A stretch of 64,000 nt of DNA from JAEINY01 sp942490535. GTDB taxonomy: Bacteria; Bacteroidota; Bacteroidia; Bacteroidales; Marinilabiliaceae. The stretch's first letter is position 1. Each line of letters starts with the position of its first letter. The notes below the pieces were generated by a model. It was given only the letters and a program-made list of their open reading frames with translations. It was not told where the DNA came from and did no database searches. Shown here in pieces: positions 16,690 to 25,981 of the stretch. A program made the translations under genes and the position numbers. The DNA is taken from positions 620,001-684,000 of the forward strand of contig CALNXQ010000003.1 in assembly GCA_942490535.1 (NCBI GenBank). Reading direction: 5' to 3'.

Positions 16690-17568
16690 TCATACAATAT
16701 CTCTTATGGAATCTCGGTGCGATAAATCAAAATTGCCAATATCCTGAAGAACATCAGGCTTCAATCCTTCATACTTAATAGCTTCCATTAAATCTTTAAA
16801 TTCTTTCGTATTTTTAATTTTTGTGGATCTTGGATGTGACCAGGGTATTTCAATATCCTTCACAATTTTAGCACCTTCGCTGCCATCATGATGATTGTAA
16901 TACTGAGATATGACCACCAAACGCGTACCCATAAAAATAGCCTCTTCTAAACTATGAGTGACAAATAGAACTGTTTGCTTAGTCTCTTTCCATTGTTCTA
17001 AAGTAAAAACTTGCATTTCTTCTCGCGTGCCTTCATCCAGTGCCCCAAAAGGTTCGTCCATCATAAGGACCTGTGGTTTCATAATCATTGCTTGCGCTAT
17101 TGCGGTGCGCTGCCTTTGTCCGCCTGATAGTTGATTGGGATATTTTTCTGCATGTTCTAATAAGCGCACTCTTTCCAGGTATTTATTAGCTTCCACTCTA
17201 AATTGCCTGCGCGTGGCAAGCCATTTGCGCGTATTAATTAGTGGATCAAAGAGGTTAAATTTTTCAAGCTCTAAGCCGAACATCACATTTTCACGAACTG
17301 TTTTATGAGGGAATAATGAATATTTCTGGAAGACAACCCCTCTATTTCTATCTGGTTTTGTAATTATTTTAGAATCCATGATGGCTTCTCCACTGGTAGG
17401 TGTTTCAGCGCCAAGAATCAATCTTAAAGTGGTTGATTTACCACAGCCCGTTGGACCAACGACCGTAATGAACTCTCCCTCCCGGATATTTAAATTTATC
17501 CCATTCAGAATGGTTTTATCGTCGTATTTCTGGAAAGCGTTTTTCAAAGAGATAATATAATCTGACAT
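16690..17568 (-). CDS. ABC transporter ATP-binding protein, NitT/TauT type, 292 aa
   Basis: Cytoplasmic ATPase of an importer. Walker A is GPTGCGKST (residues 38-46), the Q-loop is VFQKYSLFPHKTV, the signature LSGGQRQR, Walker B VLMMDEPFGALD, and the H-loop THSLEEA. The sequence groups with SsuB/TauB/NrtD-type ATPases. Two features are longer than usual: an insert of about 25 residues between Q-loop and signature (NLFDPLINTRKWLATRRQF), and a C-terminal extension of about 50 residues. Last gene of the run, 60 bp after the permease gene. Confidence 0.9.
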   Translation of the reverse strand: MSDYIISLKNAFQKYDDKTILNGINLNIREGEFITVVGPTGCGKSTTLRLILGAETPTSGEAIMDSKIITKPDRNRGVVFQKYSLFPHKTVRENVMFGLELEKFNLFDPLINTRKWLATRRQFRVEANKYLERVRLLEHAEKYPNQLSGGQRQRTAIAQAMIMKPQVLMMDEPFGALDEGTREEMQVFTLEQWKETKQTVLFVTHSLEEAIFMGTRLVVISQYYNHHDGSEGAKIVKDIEIPWSHPRSTKIKNTKEFKDLMEAIKYEGLKPDVLQDIGNFDLSHRDSIRDIV

Positions 17569-17628
17569 AGTTGCTTTATAAATGTTTAAATGACTTGCGC
17601 TAGTTATTGAAAAGGTAGAGAAATCTAA

Positions 17629-18528
17629 CTATCTAATCCATTTGAAGCTTTTATTGATCCATGTTCTTAACGACCAATCGATAATAAAGGCGAGCAAACT
17701 AATCCATATTACATAAGGTATAATGGTAGCCATGTCCATATAGCGACGCACCACAAAAATACGATATCCTAATCCGGCTTCAGCAGCTAATGCTTCACCA
17801 GCTATTAAAAACAGAATAATGGCCTTGAAGTTAAGTCTGAAAGTATCTAGTATTTTTGGTAGAATCTGGGGAAAAACTATTTTGTAGATGATTTCATGCG
17901 TACTTGCATTTAAAGTCATTCCTTTTGTTAATTGTTCTTTAGGCACCTCTTTTACCCGCAGGAAAGTATCAAGTATTAGGGTAGGTGCAACGCCAATCAC
18001 AATCAGGGCAATTTTTGCGGTTTCACCCAAGCCGAAAACAATAAATAATACCGGGAGTACTGCTAAAGCTGGTATTTTATCGAAAAACAATACAAACCGG
18101 TATAAAAGCTTTTCCACGTAAGGGAATACGCCCATGTATAGGCCTATAAGTATTCCTATGAAAATAAAGAGAATAGAAACAAATATTCGGTAAAAACTGG
18201 CCGTTGTATCTTCCCAAAGTTGCCAACTCCCCTCTTTAAGCATCTTAATTAATTGTCCCGCCTCATAAGCTTCTTTTAACGAACGAGGTTGATTGGTTTC
18301 TATTAGTGCCCCTTCCTCGTCATATTCCTCCTCAATTACAGGCTGAAAAACAGCCTTAGTAAAGCTTTGCCACATTTGACTGGCTGTGGGGATTAATTTA
18401 TCATTCGGATTTTCGGTGTGGCGTGTATTGGAAGAAATTCCATATAGAAGAATACAAATAGCAAAAAGTGATAGTCCTAATGCGGTGGATGACCATTTAG
18501 AAGGTTTGGCATTGATGTTGAAGAACAT
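17629..18528 (-). CDS. ABC transporter permease, NitT/TauT type, 299 aa
   Basis: Inner-membrane permease with about six transmembrane segments. The coupling-helix EAA motif lies in the ITLNASTHEIIYKIVFPQILPKILDTFR region. Residues 16-33 form TM1, followed by an unusual polar insert of about 80 residues (NDKLIPTASQM through EEYDEEGALIETNQP) before the core domain begins near 105. The insert has the location of a periplasmic loop and is longer than in simple SsuC/TauC permeases. It pairs with the ATPase and binding protein on either side of it. Confidence 0.88.
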   Translation of the reverse strand: MFFNINAKPSKWSSTALGLSLFAICILLYGISSNTRHTENPNDKLIPTASQMWQSFTKAVFQPVIEEEYDEEGALIETNQPRSLKEAYEAGQLIKMLKEGSWQLWEDTTASFYRIFVSILFIFIGILIGLYMGVFPYVEKLLYRFVLFFDKIPALAVLPVLFIVFGLGETAKIALIVIGVAPTLILDTFLRVKEVPKEQLTKGMTLNASTHEIIYKIVFPQILPKILDTFRLNFKAIILFLIAGEALAAEAGLGYRIFVVRRYMDMATIIPYVIWISLLAFIIDWSLRTWINKSFKWIR

Positions 18529-18594
18529 ATTAATGAAGTTTGAGGATGAGGCTGCTAAGGGTAAAAAATTACCTTAAATTACTGTTAATAAACG

Positions 18595-18636
18595 AAAAGC
18601 CATGGAATGCACCGGAAATGCATGTCATGGCTTTTT
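18595..18636 (-). terminator. Intercistronic hairpin between binding protein and permease genes
   Basis: AAAAGCCATG-(GA)-ATGCA pairs with TGCAT-(GT)-CATGGCTTTT around CCGGAAA, with T-runs on both sides. It lies in the 119-bp gap after the binding-protein stop, the largest gap in the run. It probably stabilises the 3' end of the upstream message or partly terminates transcription, so that the binding protein is made in excess over the permease. Confidence 0.7.
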
Positions 18637-18647
18637 ATGCTTACGTC

Positions 18648-19718
18648 TTATAATTTTCCTTCAGCAGCCATTTGCATGAATGAGCTGTCAAAATGAAAAA
18701 GAACATTGTTTGAATTCCCTAAGATCGTTGATCCTGGAAATTCAATACCTAAATCATCTGCAGCCTGAACCCTGTCTCCTAATAGCTTATACTTAAAACA
18801 AAAATTACGTACTCGCTTCATGTTGTTTTGAATTTCTTCACCTGACACATAAGCAACAGCATCATTGGCACTGTAAAACATAGCAGTAGTTTTTAATTGC
18901 GCCTTATATTCTGTTAAATCCGATCCACCTGCTTTGGCCATAATAGTTAATGCATTATCAGCTTTTGCACTTCGTGTACTCATCACTGCCATCACCTCGA
19001 ACCAAGCACCATTAAGAGCTTTTGCAAAATTTTCATTAGCCTTTAATGTCTTTGTGTTCACCATCATTAAATCCAAAATTTCGCCAGGAATTTGCGAAGA
19101 GTCAAATATTTTACTTACGCCAGGAGTCTGCATTATCTCCATTACTAAGGGGTTCCAGGTCACTACTGCTTCTTGATCATTGTTTGATACAAAGGCAGGG
19201 GCAATATCACTGTCACTCACATTGACAACTTTCACATCGCTGTGTTTAATCTTATTCTTATCTAGTGCTCTCGATAATAGATAATGTGAAACTGAGTACT
19301 CAACCAAGCTGACTTTTTTACCCGTTAAGTCTGGAATAGTGAGTCCATTTCTAACTAATATGGCATCATTACCATTTGAAAAGTCTCCCAATATAATCGC
19401 AGAGCTTTCAATACCAGAAGCCACAGGAATGGTTAGTGCGTCCATGTTTGTCATTAAACAGGCATCCACTTCACCACTTGTATATGCCTCAATGGAAGCG
19501 ATGTAATCCATTTTTATCAGCTCAATCTCTATTCCATATTTTTTAGACCAAGTGTCAAGTATCCCTGACTTACCAGCATAATCCCATGGATTCCAACCTG
19601 CATATATTGACCAGGCTACTTTAAAACTCTTTTTCTGTTGAGCCTGAATGGGTACGAAAGCAACGAAAAAAAAGCAAAATGCAGCAATACATAGTTTTTG
19701 AAAAATTGATGTGTTCAT
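18648..19718 (-). CDS. Periplasmic substrate-binding protein, NMT1/THI5 fold, 356 aa
   Basis: Residues 1-27 are a signal peptide (CIAAFCFFFVAFVPIQA). The mature protein begins KKSFKVAWSIYAGWNPWDYAG and keeps TNMDALTIPVASGIESSAI and GDFSNGNDAILVRNG. From memory, this wording is close to binding proteins found next to urea/guanidine carboxylase genes, annotated as putative urea ABC transporter binding proteins. No such carboxylase is in this window, so the ligand is unknown. It is a free binding protein, unlike its two OmpA-fused relatives upstream in the same run. Confidence 0.85.
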   Translation of the reverse strand: MNTSIFQKLCIAAFCFFFVAFVPIQAQQKKSFKVAWSIYAGWNPWDYAGKSGILDTWSKKYGIEIELIKMDYIASIEAYTSGEVDACLMTNMDALTIPVASGIESSAIILGDFSNGNDAILVRNGLTIPDLTGKKVSLVEYSVSHYLLSRALDKNKIKHSDVKVVNVSDSDIAPAFVSNNDQEAVVTWNPLVMEIMQTPGVSKIFDSSQIPGEILDLMMVNTKTLKANENFAKALNGAWFEVMAVMSTRSAKADNALTIMAKAGGSDLTEYKAQLKTTAMFYSANDAVAYVSGEEIQNNMKRVRNFCFKYKLLGDRVQAADDLGIEFPGSTILGNSNNVLFHFDSSFMQMAAEGKL

Positions 19719-19750
19719 TTTATAAGAGTTTTAAGTATGAGAATAAACTA

Positions 19751-20986
19751 TTAGTCAATAGCAGTTATATCGAGAATGACATGATCTTTTGCAGCACTCC
19801 CTTTTTCCATTCGTTCAATGGTTCCACTTGCTTTTTCGGTTAAGTTTTTAAACTTAGAAACGGTATCACGCATTGCGGGTAATGATTCCCTGCGGTAATT
19901 ACTAATTTCATCCATAGCTTGATTTAATGAATCAAATGCCAGTGCTAACTTATCCACGTCGATGGTTGATTCAGATGCCATTTTTTGAATCTCAACACCT
20001 TGGGTCCGAATCAAATTAGCATTGTCGGCTATTAAATCTGAGGTGGTTTGATCGATTTTCTTTTTGGCATCAAGTACTTGTCTTTGCTTATTAAGCGCAA
20101 GTCTGGTAGTAACGGCTATGCGAAGTGCACTCGCAGTGATGGTAACGGTCCTATTAACACCTGTTATCAACTCGTGATTGTTTCGAATGAGTAAGTCGTA
20201 AGAAATAACGCCCTGTTGATTTACTGCAAGTGTTGTTTGTAAGTCAATCACCCTTTGATTGAGGGGAAAAAGTAACTCTTCTTGAATGAATCGGTATTGA
20301 TCCGATTCTGGTTCAATATCACGCTTTAATTTTAAATCCAGTTTTTTATAAAGGTGCTCACCTATGTGAATGGCTCTTGATAGGCCTTCAAGACTATCTC
20401 GCATTCCTTTTTTATCGAACTCTAATGTTTGATTATCATCAATAAGCTGATCTCTGCCTGCTTGTAGGTTCTGGATAATATCATTAATCACATGCTGTGC
20501 CGACTCATATTTTTCAAAGTACCGGCTAATGGGATTTTTTCTACCCAATACATTTCTAAAAAACTTGGCAATAGCACCTTGTGGGCTTGACAAATCGTAA
20601 TGTCTGGGATTAAGCTGCTCAACTTCATTTCTTAAATCCAATAAGTTTTTTGCAACAGGGCCTCCATCTTGCGTATTGCCAAGTGTTTTAACAGATTGAT
20701 CAAGTATTTTACTGTTATTTGCCAATGTATTTTGGAACTTAAGTCCCATTTCATTCACATAACGTTTTTTTGTTGTCTCATCTATTTTGTCCGACAATAA
20801 ATCATCAATTAACTGATCTGTTTTAGCTTCAATCGCTGGATCAACAGTTTCGGTTATTACTGAAGGTAATCCTAATTCCTTTTCAATTTCGGATTCAGTT
20901 GGAATGGATTTCAGTTTTAGATTATCTTCTTTAAAAGTTGAAGTAAGAGATACTTCTTCCTTTTCTTGCTGAAGGTTAAGACTCAT
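19751..20986 (-). CDS. telA: TelA-family toxic-anion-resistance-like protein, 411 aa
   Basis: A soluble, mostly helical and coiled-coil protein of the TelA/KlaA family (Pfam TelA). Its length and C-terminal core (GVNRTVTITASALRIAVTTRLAL, then ANLIRTQGVEIQKM) are typical. TelA was named for tellurite resistance on plasmids, but its biochemical role is unknown; it is often found with XpaC-like and Ter proteins. Here it lies 15 bp after the XpaC-like gene. Nothing in the sequence suggests an enzyme; it looks like a scaffold. The resistance label should not be taken as a proven function. Confidence 0.85.
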   Translation of the reverse strand: MSLNLQQEKEEVSLTSTFKEDNLKLKSIPTESEIEKELGLPSVITETVDPAIEAKTDQLIDDLLSDKIDETTKKRYVNEMGLKFQNTLANNSKILDQSVKTLGNTQDGGPVAKNLLDLRNEVEQLNPRHYDLSSPQGAIAKFFRNVLGRKNPISRYFEKYESAQHVINDIIQNLQAGRDQLIDDNQTLEFDKKGMRDSLEGLSRAIHIGEHLYKKLDLKLKRDIEPESDQYRFIQEELLFPLNQRVIDLQTTLAVNQQGVISYDLLIRNNHELITGVNRTVTITASALRIAVTTRLALNKQRQVLDAKKKIDQTTSDLIADNANLIRTQGVEIQKMASESTIDVDKLALAFDSLNQAMDEISNYRRESLPAMRDTVSKFKNLTEKASGTIERMEKGSAAKDHVILDITAID

Positions 20987-21001
20987 GATTTTAAGATTTA
21001 G

Positions 21002-21847
21002 TTAACGTGAATAATAAGTTGATCGAACCGCCATTTCTTCTAAAGCTTTCATAGAGTTCTCCATGTCAACTTGCCCTTCATTATTTTTATTTCGTGTTAT
21101 TTCAGAAATGGAAATGGTTGTTTGGTCAATTTGAGTAAGTGCAGTTTCATTTTCTGCCAAAATTTCATCAATCCTATTTTTGAGTTTGCCATACGACTCT
21201 TTACTGCGAAGCAAAGCATCTAACTCCTTTTTTACAGCCAAATTGCTTTGATCTTTTTTTTCGATCTCCTGAAGACTGTATTGTATGTAAGTTAAGTCAA
21301 TGCTTTTCATTGTTTTTGAAGCAATAACAATGTTATTGAGGTTGTCAATCCCTGATAAATAAACTTCTTTAGCAATACTATAATAGCGTTGGTAAGTGAG
21401 TTGTGACTTTTCAAATTTTTGATTAAGTACATCAACCATTGTTTCTAACTTCAAATCGAACTGTTCTAATTGAAGAGCCGCATGTTTTTGACCTAAACAA
21501 TTTAATTCTTCTTTTAGATTATCTCTTTTCTCGACCGTGTAATCATCTATTATTTTATGTAATTTGGCAATGTAATCTATTGAAAAAGCATCATTGTTAA
21601 ACATTGTTTTATACAAAAAAGTAGCTGCAGACCCTCCCACAATTCCAAGCATTGCCACGAATACAGGAAAGGAAAAACCAAAAAGCACGCCAACTAATGC
21701 GGTACCGGCTAATGCAGGAAGCATATATCGAAAAGTCCAATGATCCATGGCAGTTCTTTGAAGAGCTTTCTTAATAGCGGCCTGAGTAAAATCTTTGGAG
21801 GATGGTAAATTCCTTATGTTATTGTCCAAAGGAGCTGGTAATATCAT
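21002..21847 (-). CDS. XpaC-like two-TM coiled-coil membrane protein, 281 aa
   Basis: Residues 38-80 carry two adjacent transmembrane helices (MLPALAGTALVGVLFGFSFPVFVAMLGIVGG and on), followed by a cytoplasmic helical domain that looks largely coiled coil (about 90-260). The layout fits the XpaC family, which in Firmicutes is encoded next to TelA. The position directly before telA, 15 bp apart, supports this. XpaC has no established enzymatic activity. I infer that it is the membrane anchor for TelA. Confidence 0.65.
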   Translation of the reverse strand: MILPAPLDNNIRNLPSSKDFTQAAIKKALQRTAMDHWTFRYMLPALAGTALVGVLFGFSFPVFVAMLGIVGGSAATFLYKTMFNNDAFSIDYIAKLHKIIDDYTVEKRDNLKEELNCLGQKHAALQLEQFDLKLETMVDVLNQKFEKSQLTYQRYYSIAKEVYLSGIDNLNNIVIASKTMKSIDLTYIQYSLQEIEKKDQSNLAVKKELDALLRSKESYGKLKNRIDEILAENETALTQIDQTTISISEITRNKNNEGQVDMENSMKALEEMAVRSTYYSR

Positions 21848-21895
21848 TTCTTTTTTTTATGCAATATAAAAATTATCACCTAAAAACAGGGCCGT

Positions 21896-23434
21896 CTATT
21901 GTAAAAGAACAAATTCAACTCGTGCCCATCGCAAATTAAACGAGCGAATGTTTTCACCTGGTTTTTGAGCAGGAGGTTGTTCATCACCCTTTCCTTCAGC
22001 CAGTATACGGTTCGAATCGATGCCATGAACGGCTATTAGTCGGCTTCTAACCACATTGGCTCTTTCCAATGATAATTTCAAATTGGCTTCTTTGTCACCC
22101 TTTCCAGTATGACCTCTTACTGCCACTCTGTAATTAGGATAATTGTTTTTTAACATCAAGGCTACATTGTCTACAATTTCTTCTCCCTGATAGTCAAGCA
22201 AACTCGCACTACTCTGAAAAGTAACAGGTTCGACCCGCATGGTACCTATTTCATCCAGATTCTTCCATTGACTGCTTGTTAACGCACTAAATGAATTTGT
22301 AGCATTACCATTGTTTAAATTATTGCCAATCGTTGTTGTTTTTAACTCTTCCAGAAAAGAACTATTAATTAAGCTAAAGGGATCTGCTATATCCTTCTCA
22401 ATTGTATTCGTCCGCCGCATAACATCAGAGCAAGCATAGATAGAATTGATAATTCCATCATTCGAATTCATCCCAACGGCCATGGGGATATCAAACATAT
22501 CCATGCAATTTTGAGTTAATGAAAACCACTTAATGTTATGGATAATATTTTTAACTTCTGACTCATCAAGATCACTTATGTTTTCCAATTGATCGATCAT
22601 CTCTTCTTCTCGAGATTCATAGAAGCTTTGAACGTTATAATAGGTTTTTAAAAACGTTCTGATGGATTCAGGATCCTTTGCAACTTTATCACGATGAAAG
22701 ACAAAAACATCGATTATATATCCGCTGAATTTATCACTACTCCAAAGCTTCTTCATGCCCAGTTCATTTATGGCTCTGGATACATCTGGTTCCCACATCA
22801 CAAAGGCATCTCCAACACTTCGGTTCCTTGATGCCTCCTTAGCTTTTTTATACACTTCTTCGGAACCATTAAGCTCTCTTCTCCAGGAATTATCCAATCG
22901 CAGATTACCCAAATCAAAATCAGAAATGGTTAAGTCAAGCAAAAATGAACTGGGTGATTTAGAGGTATAATAAATCACCAAATCACTGTTGTCAAGGTCG
23001 TTTATTCTATTATTAGGCAGTACATCTGCAAATCCAACAATCGCATCAGCTCCTTTGGATTCGCAAATGGTAGAAACGATAACACCAGGGAATTTGTGTT
23101 CCATGCCATGTTCAATGTATGAGTTGACTGGTAAAACAATAAAATCATAACTCCCTTCCGCAAATTTTTCTAGTCGCTCCTTATAATTTCCCCCATCGTC
23201 TTCGTACTCCAATGAAATACCCTTTCTGGCTAATTGCTTTTTCATCTCTACAGTATGTAAAAAGGCATATCCCAGATAACTGTCACCTGCCCACTTTAAA
23301 ACTTTTGTGTCGTTCAGTGAATCAGAGGTATCTGCTTGTCTTTTATCAAATAGATAAATCTTACCGAAGTAAGCCAATGTAGCCAGAGTAGCTATGAGTA
23401 AAAATAATGCGAAAGGACCTTTTTTGTTTTGCAT
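21896..23434 (-). CDS. Substrate-binding-protein/OmpA-domain fusion, 512 aa
   Basis: A single TM or uncleaved signal at residues 6-25 is followed by a NMT1/THI5-type binding domain (about 45-330; SYDFIVLPVNSYIEHG, then RSVGDAFVMWEPDVSRA) and a C-terminal OmpA-type domain (about 400-512). The OmpA domain has VRGHTGKGD instead of the usual GHTD, and NLRWARVEF in place of NRRVE, so the Asp and Arg that bind diaminopimelate in OmpA may not be kept. It lies 39 bp after the VWA gene and 48 bp before the XpaC-like gene. It probably links ligand binding to the cell wall or to a partner in the periplasm. Confidence 0.82.
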   Translation of the reverse strand: MQNKKGPFALFLLIATLATLAYFGKIYLFDKRQADTSDSLNDTKVLKWAGDSYLGYAFLHTVEMKKQLARKGISLEYEDDGGNYKERLEKFAEGSYDFIVLPVNSYIEHGMEHKFPGVIVSTICESKGADAIVGFADVLPNNRINDLDNSDLVIYYTSKSPSSFLLDLTISDFDLGNLRLDNSWRRELNGSEEVYKKAKEASRNRSVGDAFVMWEPDVSRAINELGMKKLWSSDKFSGYIIDVFVFHRDKVAKDPESIRTFLKTYYNVQSFYESREEEMIDQLENISDLDESEVKNIIHNIKWFSLTQNCMDMFDIPMAVGMNSNDGIINSIYACSDVMRRTNTIEKDIADPFSLINSSFLEELKTTTIGNNLNNGNATNSFSALTSSQWKNLDEIGTMRVEPVTFQSSASLLDYQGEEIVDNVALMLKNNYPNYRVAVRGHTGKGDKEANLKLSLERANVVRSRLIAVHGIDSNRILAEGKGDEQPPAQKPGENIRSFNLRWARVEFVLLQ

Positions 23435-23473
23435 AACTTAAATCAACCGTTATAAAATTGCACTGTTGTTTGC

Positions 23474-24214
23474 CTAATTGAATTCCGTAGGGTCAAAATC
23501 TTGTAATTCTCCAATGGTTTTTTCCAAGGCTGTACCAAGCTGTTCGTAATCATTGGCGTCTGTATACGATAATGAATAATCTTTCAAAGTATGAAAACCA
23601 TCAATGCACAAACCAATTCCATAAATTGCGATAAAAGAGTATCTGGACGCCTCTTGTAATGAAGATTCAAACTTTTCAGGTTCATTGGCCATTCCATCTG
23701 TCACGATGACCAGACGATACTCTCCATAACCCAATTGCTTTTTGTATTGCTCAACTAATTTCTCTACACCAAATGCAGTTGCATCCGCAAGGGGCGTGCG
23801 CTTTTGAGGAAAAACATTTTCAATTGAAGCGATGATCTGCTGATGATTATTAGCTCCTAATGTGACCATTTCTTCTATTCCAGATTCAGTAGGAGTCCCA
23901 AAAATGAGTAAGCCTAAATTATAATCTCTTGGGATTTTCTCAATGTACTGGATGATTGCTTGTTTAGCACCTGCAATTTTCACTTCGTTGGCGCACGACT
24001 CTGACATACTGCCACTTGCATCGAAAAGAATGTATATGTTTTTTGTTAGCGATGCTTCCCCTTCAGACTCATCAAACAGAACTTCAATTTCATCAGATAC
24101 ATCAATATTTATCTCCTCTTGCTGTTGATTAGTTCCATTTTTTTGTGAATTATTACACTGAATTAATAGAATAGAAGGAAGAATGAAGAGCCACTGGATT
24201 TTTTTCAATTTCAT
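23474..24214 (-). CDS. Von Willebrand factor A domain lipoprotein, 246 aa
   Basis: The N-terminus is a probable lipoprotein signal (LPSILLIQC, Cys20). An acidic linker follows, then a VWA domain with a complete MIDAS motif, DASGSMS (Asp65, Ser67, Ser69), plus the later Thr-bearing TPLADAT and TDGMANEP segments. MIDAS domains bind ligands through a metal, so it should form a protein-protein contact in the periplasm or at the outer membrane. It sits between the two binding-protein/OmpA fusions, 22 bp and 39 bp away, and is presumably made with them. Confidence 0.85.
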   Translation of the reverse strand: MKLKKIQWLFILPSILLIQCNNSQKNGTNQQQEEINIDVSDEIEVLFDESEGEASLTKNIYILFDASGSMSESCANEVKIAGAKQAIIQYIEKIPRDYNLGLLIFGTPTESGIEEMVTLGANNHQQIIASIENVFPQKRTPLADATAFGVEKLVEQYKKQLGYGEYRLVIVTDGMANEPEKFESSLQEASRYSFIAIYGIGLCIDGFHTLKDYSLSYTDANDYEQLGTALEKTIGELQDFDPTEFN

Positions 24215-24236
24215 AAGTTAGTTCTTTAATTATTAG

Positions 24237-25967
24237 TTAGTCCAATGGGCTAAATTCGTCTAATTCAGCTTCAACTTGTTTAATACGGAACACAACCCTA
24301 CGGTTGGCTGCCCATTCTTCTTTGGTGCGTGGAGGGCTGTATTTTGGATTTGCAACACCTAAGCCTACGGCCACAAATTGAGACTCATCAATGTTTATGT
24401 GTTTTGATTTACAATATTGTAAAAAGCTTTTTCTTACGTTTTGCGCTCTCTCCAATGAAAGGGATTTTACTTGTTGCTTCATTTGTCCAATTTCAGCTTT
24501 GCTTTTAGCATTGGCATCTTGATTCGCAAGTGCCTTTTCGGCTTTTAGAATCCCTAATGGATCAGCATGCCCTTCAATTACAACTAATGCGCCGCTGTTT
24601 GTTTCTGCAATGTCAAGTGCTAAGGCAAAATCCTTTGAATATTCTTCAATTGAAAAGTCACTTTGATTGGCTGCAAAGCTAATTTCAACGACGAAAAGAG
24701 TTCCTTCCTCTTCCCATGATGTTGATTCTGCACTAATTTTATTTTCTACAGCTTTCGCTACCGTTGCCTGATTAAACTTAGGCTTGCTTTGTGCCGTTTT
24801 CGTAACGTTTTTTAAACCACTAGCCAGTTGGTTGTAATCCCATGAAGCTTGCTTTAAGCTTGTGGTTGAAGCGATAAGACCGAGTGATTTAAAAGAGGAC
24901 TGAATTTCAGTATTTAGTTTAGTGAAGTTTCGTGTAGTTCCTGCGCCGGTGAAAAATGATTTATTTCCATTGAACCCTACAAATTCACAATCCCCCAATA
25001 AAGCTTCGGTATCTGAAGTAAACTGAGATGACCCCATTAATTTTTCTGCTGATTCGCTAATTAGTTGGCGGTATTTTCCTTGTTGACTGGTTTTGTTGTT
25101 GATCAGATCTCTTAACGCTTCTTCACTAAGCATCAATGATTTTACAAAGCTTTTTACCGAATTATTATGGGCATCGAAATAATCTTTTCGAACCGCATAC
25201 ACATCGCATATGATGCGACTGGCTGTTTTAGTAGATAATAAGATGGAAGCACCTTTAACCGATCCTTCAGCGCCCGTACCGATGGTACCATTTGATGTTA
25301 ATAATAAGGCGTCAGGTATGATGCACATCGTGGCATCTAAATTAGCATCTTCTTGAAACGCTGTTACGGGATCAATGGCCTTTCCTCCTTCTTTTGATGA
25401 AATAGTAAGTTGCGAGGACCATTTAAAATCAACATTGCTTAATCGCCCGGCTTTACTAAATAGATTGGCTGCATAATCCATATGAGGGCCATATAGTTGC
25501 AGACCTACTGTTTTTATGTTTTTTAAACTTTTTCCTGATTTCACAACCATTGCATCGCCACCAACACTCCATGTTAACTGGTAGATAACAACTAACTCCG
25601 TTCCACTTTCTTTAAAAGCATCTGCTGCCGCATTAATCATACCTAATGTACCACGTAAGTAGGGCGTTTCCCCATTCAGACACATTTGTACTTGCTTTTT
25701 AAAATCGTCTTCCCTAAAAAAGTTAACATTCAAGCCATTGGCCTTAAAAATACCATCCATATCCCCCAAAATTGTAGCCACATCTCCACCCCATGTAATT
25801 AAGGGCACTTTTACTGTGCCTGAATTGGATACTGGCTTGGCTTGTTTATTAACAACCTGTGATAGCGGCTTGGCTTGATCGTATTTTGCAGTTTGGGCAT
25901 TGGCAAGTGTAAGTGATAGGGCAATTGATATCACTAGCAAACTTGATTTTAATTTCATCATAACCAT
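24237..25967 (-). CDS. Substrate-binding-protein/OmpA-domain fusion, 576 aa
   Basis: Signal peptide at residues 1-24 (cleavage near LANA). A NMT1/THI5-type binding domain follows (about 52-330: VPLITWGGDVATILGDMDGIF, ANLDATMCIIPDALLL), then a Lys/Ser linker and a C-terminal OmpA domain (about 425-565). Unlike its paralogue downstream, this OmpA domain keeps EGHADPLG and NRRVVF, the Asp and Arg expected for peptidoglycan binding. I infer that it is anchored to the wall while its front half samples a small ligand. NCBI-style names such as phosphate-binding/OmpA family are used for such proteins, but the ligand is not established. Confidence 0.85.
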   Translation of the reverse strand: MVMMKLKSSLLVISIALSLTLANAQTAKYDQAKPLSQVVNKQAKPVSNSGTVKVPLITWGGDVATILGDMDGIFKANGLNVNFFREDDFKKQVQMCLNGETPYLRGTLGMINAAADAFKESGTELVVIYQLTWSVGGDAMVVKSGKSLKNIKTVGLQLYGPHMDYAANLFSKAGRLSNVDFKWSSQLTISSKEGGKAIDPVTAFQEDANLDATMCIIPDALLLTSNGTIGTGAEGSVKGASILLSTKTASRIICDVYAVRKDYFDAHNNSVKSFVKSLMLSEEALRDLINNKTSQQGKYRQLISESAEKLMGSSQFTSDTEALLGDCEFVGFNGNKSFFTGAGTTRNFTKLNTEIQSSFKSLGLIASTTSLKQASWDYNQLASGLKNVTKTAQSKPKFNQATVAKAVENKISAESTSWEEEGTLFVVEISFAANQSDFSIEEYSKDFALALDIAETNSGALVVIEGHADPLGILKAEKALANQDANAKSKAEIGQMKQQVKSLSLERAQNVRKSFLQYCKSKHINIDESQFVAVGLGVANPKYSPPRTKEEWAANRRVVFRIKQVEAELDEFSPLD

Positions 25968-25981
25968 AGGAATTATTGAAG

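Noticed and set aside
19751..20986. Reading the operon as a tellurite-resistance locus because of TelA
   Set aside because: TelA alone does not establish tellurite resistance, and no TerC, TerD or TehB gene is in the window.
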